Source: Allomyces macrogynus ATCC 38327 (lineage: Eukaryota; Blastocladiomycota; Blastocladiomycetes; Blastocladiales; Blastocladiaceae). Taken from it: a stretch of DNA of 64,000 bases. Both the position numbers and the translations under genes were made by a program. Positions 58,786 to 64,000 of this stretch are shown piece after piece (position 1 is the first letter of the stretch; each line of letters begins with the position of its first letter). The notes under the pieces were generated by a model. It was given only the letters and a program-made list of their open reading frames with translations, ran no database searches and was not told where the DNA came from. Location of the stretch: positions 131,334 through 195,333 of the forward strand of contig GG745356.1 of assembly GCA_000151295.1 (NCBI GenBank), given 5' to 3'.

Positions 58786-59403
58786 TTGCCGGGAATTGGC
58801 GCTCACACTTCACAAACTTGTCACAACTTCTACACAGGGCCTGAAGTTGTGGACGTCACTGCGCATGACGGAGCGCATTCTTCAGAGCGAAATGGCGTGT
58901 TCAGTGAACGACTCGCTGACCTAGACATGGTCAATTTGGGCACAAAAGTGGTGCAGATCAATGCGGCTCTCTGCAAGCTGACGGAAGAGTTGTTTCGCGC
59001 CTCTTCGACGAAAACGGCCACGCCAGAGCACATGGCGATTTTGGCTCACCATGAGCGACTGATTTCCCTCACACTGGATGGGGTTGTATCAGCGGCGGTG
59101 CTCGCGTCCACCGAATGGACCACCGAGTTTCTCATCAACATGTTCAAGTGGTACCGTCTCATGCTGCATGCACGCGGTGGTGGCTGTGTGCTGTTCATGC
59201 CGCGTGCTGGTGTCGACCTGGTGGATTGGATCCAATGTGTTGGTCACCAGAATCCGAGCGAGTGTGGCGCCGTTGTTGGCGTCTCTCTGTGCCCGGTCCT
59301 TGGACGTGACGTCAACGGCCTTATATACCCAGTTGTGCCGCCGTGTGCTGGTTTCTGCGACCGCGCCGTGCCGGAGACTGCAAACGTGGTGGAGGGCAGC
59401 TAG
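58786..59403 (+). CDS. Unrecognised protein or exon, 205 codons
   Basis: No family recognised. The first ATG is at 58786. The sequence reads as a helical protein (LVNLG-type helix DLDMVNLGTKVVQINAALCK, LTLDGVVSAAVLASTEWTTE, FLINMFKWYRLMLHARGGG) and ends at TAG 59401-59403. A second frame (to 59842) ends with a basic segment NGAKRPRLTAHSLPEGSTKF that could be a 3' exon with a nuclear signal. A convincing intron joining the two was not found. It could be a separate gene, a 3' part of the upstream gene, or a decaying paralogue. Confidence 0.35.
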   Translation: MPGIGAHTSQTCHNFYTGPEVVDVTAHDGAHSSERNGVFSERLADLDMVNLGTKVVQINAALCKLTEELFRASSTKTATPEHMAILAHHERLISLTLDGVVSAAVLASTEWTTEFLINMFKWYRLMLHARGGGCVLFMPRAGVDLVDWIQCVGHQNPSECGAVVGVSLCPVLGRDVNGLIYPVVPPCAGFCDRAVPETANVVEGS

Positions 59404-60769
59404 AGTGCGTGACCGCGATGGTCATTCAACGCCGGATTGGAAGCATGGAATCAGCGAAGCGGAGCGGTTTGGAGATAATGTGCTCTCCAGCTCACAGTTC
59501 TTGCCGTTTGAATATCACAGACGTTACCATGGAGGGCCCCTGGCTTGCTGTTGCTCATACCTGATGTCATGTTTACGCATAAATGGAATTGCTGCCATGG
59601 GATTTGCTGGGTCCTCAACGAGTCGTCGCCACGAACGCGCAATCCTACCTGCTCCAACATTGCCTACCTGCGTGAAATCTGCGGCCAAACGGGGTGGAGA
59701 AGGTGAGCAGCTGCTCATCGGCACGGCTCACAACGGCGCGAAGCGTCCCCGCCTTACCGCTCACTCACTGCCCGAGGGTTCGACCAAGTTTGTGGCCTTA
59801 AGTGCGCGTCATTGGTCCGTGCCGTCGCTTCCTGTCGTCTGACACAAAACCTGCGCGGCCGCTCCTCCTCTCGCGCTTTGATCACCGTCTGATCGCCCGT
59901 CCCTCGGTCGAAACTGTTCGCATTGCGTCTACCCTCGCCGCTAACCCCTCCTGGTCCATCGCGGCGTCTTTGACCGCTCGGGGTCGCGGGCATACGACAG
60001 CGTGTTTTCGAATGCACACATAAACAGTGCATGTGCGCTCGAGTTCACGCATTGCATTTCGCCTTCAGTTATGGTCATGATTTGACTCAGAACGGAACTC
60101 CGCACATTCGTGACATCACTCTTACTTGTCGTTCGTCCACAATCTCCAGCTTTATGTGATTGTTCTGGTCTCGTGGCTGTGCTTCCTAGCACCATCGACG
60201 AACAAGTCATTACGCTAAAGGGCGCAGGGGAAAGCGAAACGTCAAGATCGATGCTCGCGGTACTGCTTCGCGTGTAAAAGAGGCGAGTGGGGAGGATAGG
60301 CGTCAAATGGATGGCATGTCTGTGTTGCATGTCGAGTGCCTCAATGGGCCTCGATCTATTCCTTGAGGGTCGCAATGCAGCGTGGGGGTTGGAGGGCGCC
60401 AAGAAAGCTCCGGAGGCAAGGGTTTTGACGGCCACGTCATACATACCGCGGCAGCGCATAGTAATTTGAATACCGTCGCATCGTCCGCGTCGGTGCTGCC
60501 TCGTCGCCGATGCCGATGCACTGACTTGATGGCAAGGGGAACCAGGATCGATCCTGGCACACAGAACAGTGAAAGGGAGAGATCAAGTACCACCATTCCA
60601 GGACCACAGCAATGTGATCACAAAACTCAGGACATGTTCCAATTTGCTCCATAGATAAAAAACCGGATATCTATATGCCGAAGAATTACAACCATCGGTA
60701 ACAGGCCAGCGCTCACACTCCATCGTCTCTTGCTTTGGTATCGCCACTTACGACCCCCACCGAACCCTT
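59404..60769. other. Intergenic with possible 3' exon, otherwise nothing
   Basis: The first 440 bp may include a 3' exon of the 58786 locus. From 59843 to 60769 the sequence has mixed composition without a supported gene. A palindrome CCAGGATCGATCCTGG at about 60543-60558 stands out but has no context. Confidence 0.35.
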
Positions 60770-62859
60770 TTAAGCTTCTCCATTATCAACAGTGGCTTCG
60801 CCGACGCCGGCCGCGTCACGTCCCTTGCCCTCCGTGGCCAGGTGCGCGACTTGTTGCTCGAGAGCGCTCACCTTGGCCAAGAGCGCGGCCACCGCGGCCG
60901 CCGGAATCGCGATCGTGGGCTGCGCACCGTCGGCCGGCGCCAAGTCGGCCGGGTCCTTGCCGCCGGTCAAGGCCTTGATCACCTGGTCCTTGGCCATGAC
61001 CACCTGCGTGAGCTTGCTGCACCTGCATCTCCGTCTCCTGCAGCTGCTGGGCGAGCCGCGTGCCCTCGGTCTCGAGCACCTCGATCTTGGCCCTGCTTTG
61101 CGTGCGCGCGACTTGCGCGCCGAAATCGTGTTGCGCAAACCGCCTGTCGCGCAGCATCTTCTCCTCGGGTGTCAGCGCCGAGTCGTCGTCGTCATCGTCG
61201 TCTTCGCGCGCGCGCTTCTGGCCACTGCCGCGCGGCGGCAAGATGGGCTCGTCGGGCCGGATCATGTTCTTTGGGTAGGGCAGCACGACGGGCAGGAGCG
61301 GGCACCTGGTCACGGTCTTGCGCGTGTTGGTCGGGAGCATGATCGGCTCGTCTTCGGAATCGTCGGTATCGCCCTTCTTGGCGAGCGTATCCTTGTGGCC
61401 GTCGACGGCCTCGTCGGTCTTGCCGGCCAGATCGTGCAGGTCTTTGGTCGACTTGTCGGTGCGAGTGCTGTCGCAGCCCTCGACTTGGTCGCTTTTGCTC
61501 TCGCGCCCCTTCCCCTTGTCCTTACTCTTGCCGCCCTTGCCCTTGCTCTTGCCGACTTTCTTGTCCTCGGCACTCTTGCCGCTTACGTCCTTGCGACCTT
61601 CCGCCTTCTTCTTGGCGTCCTTGCTGCCCTTGCCCTCCTCACTACTCTCCACCCTGTCGTCGACCAGCGCGGCGGCCGTGCCCGACGTGCGCCGCTTGCG
61701 TGGCGACGAGAGCGCCGCCGTCGCCGTGGCCTTGGCTCGACGGGGACGCGACGCGTGAAGGACCCGCGGCGCGGGCGACGGCGACGGCGGCGGGGACGGA
61801 GACTGCGTCGGGGACGGAGACTGCGTCGGGGACGGAGACTGCGTCGGGGACGGAGACTGCGTCGGGGACGGAGACGGCGTCGGGGACGGTGACGGCGTCG
61901 GCTCCTGGAGAGCGGGCTCGACAGCGACAGACTCGGGAATCTTCGTGTGCGCGCCCTGGTCCTTGGTCGGCGTGATCGCCGCGGCACCGAAACTGCTGCT
62001 GCTACTGCTGCTCGACGCGGCGGGCGAGACGGACGAGGTCAAGATTGACGCGAGCGCGGCCGGGTCGCAGGTGCCAAGCAAACTGGCCATCAACATCGAC
62101 TGCGCGAGCAAGGTCGCGGCCAGAGCTTCGTCCGCGGGTTGCGGCACAATCGGTCCTTGGTTCACCGCCGTGGAGGGAGCGGCCGGGGTGGTCATCGTGG
62201 TCCCTTGTCCGGAATACGCGTCGAATGGCGCCACCGGCAGCGGAAGCGGGAGCGGCGGCGGCACGGCCGAACCCAACTCGTGAGCGTGGGCTGAGTACGC
62301 GTCAGCGGCCGCGGTCCCCGTGGTCCCGGGCTGCATCTGCACAAACGCGTTGAACATGTGGTTGGCCTCGATGCGCTGCTGGTCAAGGTCGGCGTGTTGC
62401 TTGTCCTCGGCACGCAGCGTCTGAGAGCAGAACGGCGAGTCGCCGCCGTAAACTGAAAGCGACGGCGTGGGCAAACAAGTCGGATCAAGCTCGGAAATGG
62501 GCGCGAGCGTGCCATAGTGGGCGACGGTGCTTGGCGTGTTAGTGGCAGTGGGGGTGGTCGCGGTCGCGGCAAACGCCGACCAGATCGCGGCGGCACTCGG
62601 GCTCGCCAATTTCTCGACCAAGCTGGCCATCACGTCCTCCGGCAAGGTGGAGGAAAGCGGCGCACTGCCAAATGGCGTGGTGCTGGGCGGTCTGGAAACG
62701 CAGAGCGGAGGAGGCGGAGGCGGCATTGGGCATTTCACGGTCAGCGACAGGTAGTCGGGGTTGGTGGTGGCGGGCGGCAATGGCGCGCACTGCTCGCCGT
62801 CTGCGCCGGCCCGACGCGGCCTGGCGAGATTCCACGGGTACGTACGCGCGGTCCGACAT
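60770..62859 (-). CDS. bZIP transcription factor with apparent frameshifts in the basic region
   Basis: Exon 1 is 14 nt (62859-62846, MSDRA); an intron (62845-62692; GTACGT, GCTGACC branch, TTTCCAG) leads to exon 2 (62691-60770). The middle is Ser/Pro/Ala/Lys-rich, with an (SPSPTQ)n repeat and acidic DDDDDDD before LTPEEKMLRDRR. The basic region appears as LRNTISARKSRARK (N-x7-R), with the GCN4-like spacing, but it is in a different frame from its flanks. The zipper AKIEVLETEGTRLAQQLQET, then LTQVVMAKDQVIKAL, is again split by a shift. Four apparent one-base insertions (AAA 61137-61139, TTT 61097-61099, CCC 61091-61093, TT near 61014) would restore one frame of about 643 aa ending VSALEQQVAHLATEGKG. 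A real product is likely; the shifts are probably sequence errors. Confidence 0.75.
61791..61898. repeat. 18-bp coding minisatellite, six units
   Basis: Six tandem copies of CGGGGACGGAGACTGCGT (the last two differ by a few bases) inside the bZIP gene. On the coding strand they encode SPSPTQ repeated, a flexible spacer between the activation-like N-terminus and the Lys-rich segment. The copy number is likely to vary between strains. Confidence 0.9.
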
Positions 62860-64000
62860 GGCGACAGGCTGGCGGCGTGGTTAGTGTCGAGGAGGCGGGT
62901 CGGTCGGAGGGGAGGAAAGTAAAGAAACTGGGGGAGAGAAGAAGCGCCGAGCTCGCAGCTGGAACGCGGGCTGCTGGTTTTCAAGGGCACCAACAAGCTC
63001 TCCACCCACGCGTGCACGAGCGCAAGGGTTGCGATGGATAGACGATGGTGACGGCGAAGGAGAGCATGCCCACGCGTGCAAGAAGCACGCGAAGCGAGAG
63101 CTTGGCCCAGCCGGCGCGAACGCCACGATCCGGCCCTCGCGCGTTCCTTATCCGAGCCGGACCGTCGCAGACCACAAGCGACCGTGACCACACCGTGCAT
63201 TCCGCGATGCGCGTTGGATTGAGGGGCGCGCACCCTCACGCTGCCGTTGGGGGACAATGAACGGGGGCTTGCGTCACGCGTCTGGTCCCCTCTTTCGTGG
63301 AGAACAGGGCTCAGCGAATGCACGAAAATGACTGGGGGGGCGGTCCGCATGGGCCGCACCAAGGGGCACCACCCGGCCGAGCCCAGCGAGATTACGCATC
63401 ATCCGGCATCATCCTTCACCGTGCTCGATGCAGAGCTGGATTCTCATCGGCTTCCATGGTGTCAAACTGCTCGTGAGGGCCGTTTGTCGTAGCTGCGGGT
63501 GGCCAGGGCCGCTTTGATCCCAAGCTGATGGTCGTTGATGGCTGGCTTTTCGGAGCGTGGTCGACGGCGACAGCGCACGGCACGAAGGATAACAGCATGA
63601 TCAACGGGCAACACTGGCCCATTGGGCTCGCCATGCGGCAAAACAAATGGCATCGAGGTGTTCGGTGCACCTACGAAAGCGCAAAATTCCCGCAAAATGG
63701 CCCTGACACAAACGCAAACCCGCAGATTTTGACACCCGAATTTGGTAGGACGTGGCGTTAAACGCGTTGGACGCACGAGCCTCCTGCACCCACGCCGTTC
63801 ACGCACCTGTCGTTGGATTTCATGAACGACGTGACGTGTGTGCAAACGACACTCTCAAAAGACCAAGAAACGGGAACAAGGAGATGTGCTCGGCAGAACG
63901 TGCGAATCGTACAGGCGGTGCGTATCGAGGCTAGCGGCGCATGAAGTCCAGCGACGCGCATGGAGGCCAGCAGCCAGCGGCGCGTCAGAGGGTTTCAGCG
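62860..64000. other. No supported gene to the window edge
   Basis: Contains the bZIP promoter and about 1 kb of mixed-composition sequence. The short frames have no motifs. A gene starting beyond the window cannot be excluded. Confidence 0.45.

Noticed and set aside
60535..60565. tRNA-like T-arm around CCAGGATCGATCCTGG
   Set aside because: It resembles a B-box, but the loop is 6 nt and no acceptor, D or anticodon arm could be placed on either strand.

Overview
This is a GC-rich nuclear fragment from a eukaryote, most likely an early-diverging, zoosporic-type fungus. Blastocladiomycota is my best guess from gene content and style, but no marker in the window proves it. About twenty recognisable protein genes lie on both strands. 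Most have short spliceosomal introns (about 46-190 nt) with CTGAC branch sites and TAG/CAG acceptors. Coding sequence is strongly G/C-ending, so the antisense strands of real genes carry long spurious open frames.

Layout. 1.5-5.5 kb: a small hypothetical protein, then a secreted, single-pass membrane protein with a cytoplasmic SH3 domain. 5.7-7.5 kb: a CpG-depleted, lower-GC island with a broken ORF and a decayed tRNA-Ser(AGA). 8.1-11.7 kb: SDH1 diverging from a damaged mitochondrial glutamyl-tRNA synthetase gene. 11.7-14.0 kb: a second CpG-depleted island. 14.5-19.3 kb: ribosome genes, namely the 25-residue RPL41, ERB1 and RPS16. 21.2-25.6 kb: a sphingomyelin-synthase-family PAP2 protein beside a choline/ethanolamine phosphotransferase. 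25.8-29.3 kb: an unknown disordered protein and a TMEM41/DedA-family protein. 29.9-30.9 kb: RPL10A (uL1). 32-33.6 kb: an unresolved membrane-protein locus. 34.4-38.9 kb: two mitochondrial genes, an ORT1-type ornithine carrier and an MRH4-like DEAD-box helicase. 39.0-39.5 kb: a 59-bp minisatellite. 41.2-46.6 kb: a Gln-rich unknown protein, ESCRT-II SNF8 and a secreted metallophosphoesterase. 47.3-51.8 kb: a large vinculin homologue. 52.2-54.6 kb: a second TMEM41-family gene and a probable MED11. 54.8-56.8 kb: an HSPA12-like Hsp70. 57.2-59.8 kb: two unrecognised ORFs. 60.8-62.9 kb: a bZIP protein.

The genes serve general cell functions: mitochondrial respiration and translation, ribosome biogenesis, phospholipid and sphingolipid head-group chemistry, membrane trafficking and adhesion. 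There is no obvious operon-like cluster. The most noteworthy items are the vinculin homologue with an expanded repeat core, the two CpG-free islands (a cytosine-methylation/deamination signature), the unusual intron donor consensus GTACGN, the SMS/CEPT pair, and homopolymer frameshifts in otherwise conserved genes. Exon boundaries come from reading frame, splice signals and family knowledge. None was checked with transcripts.
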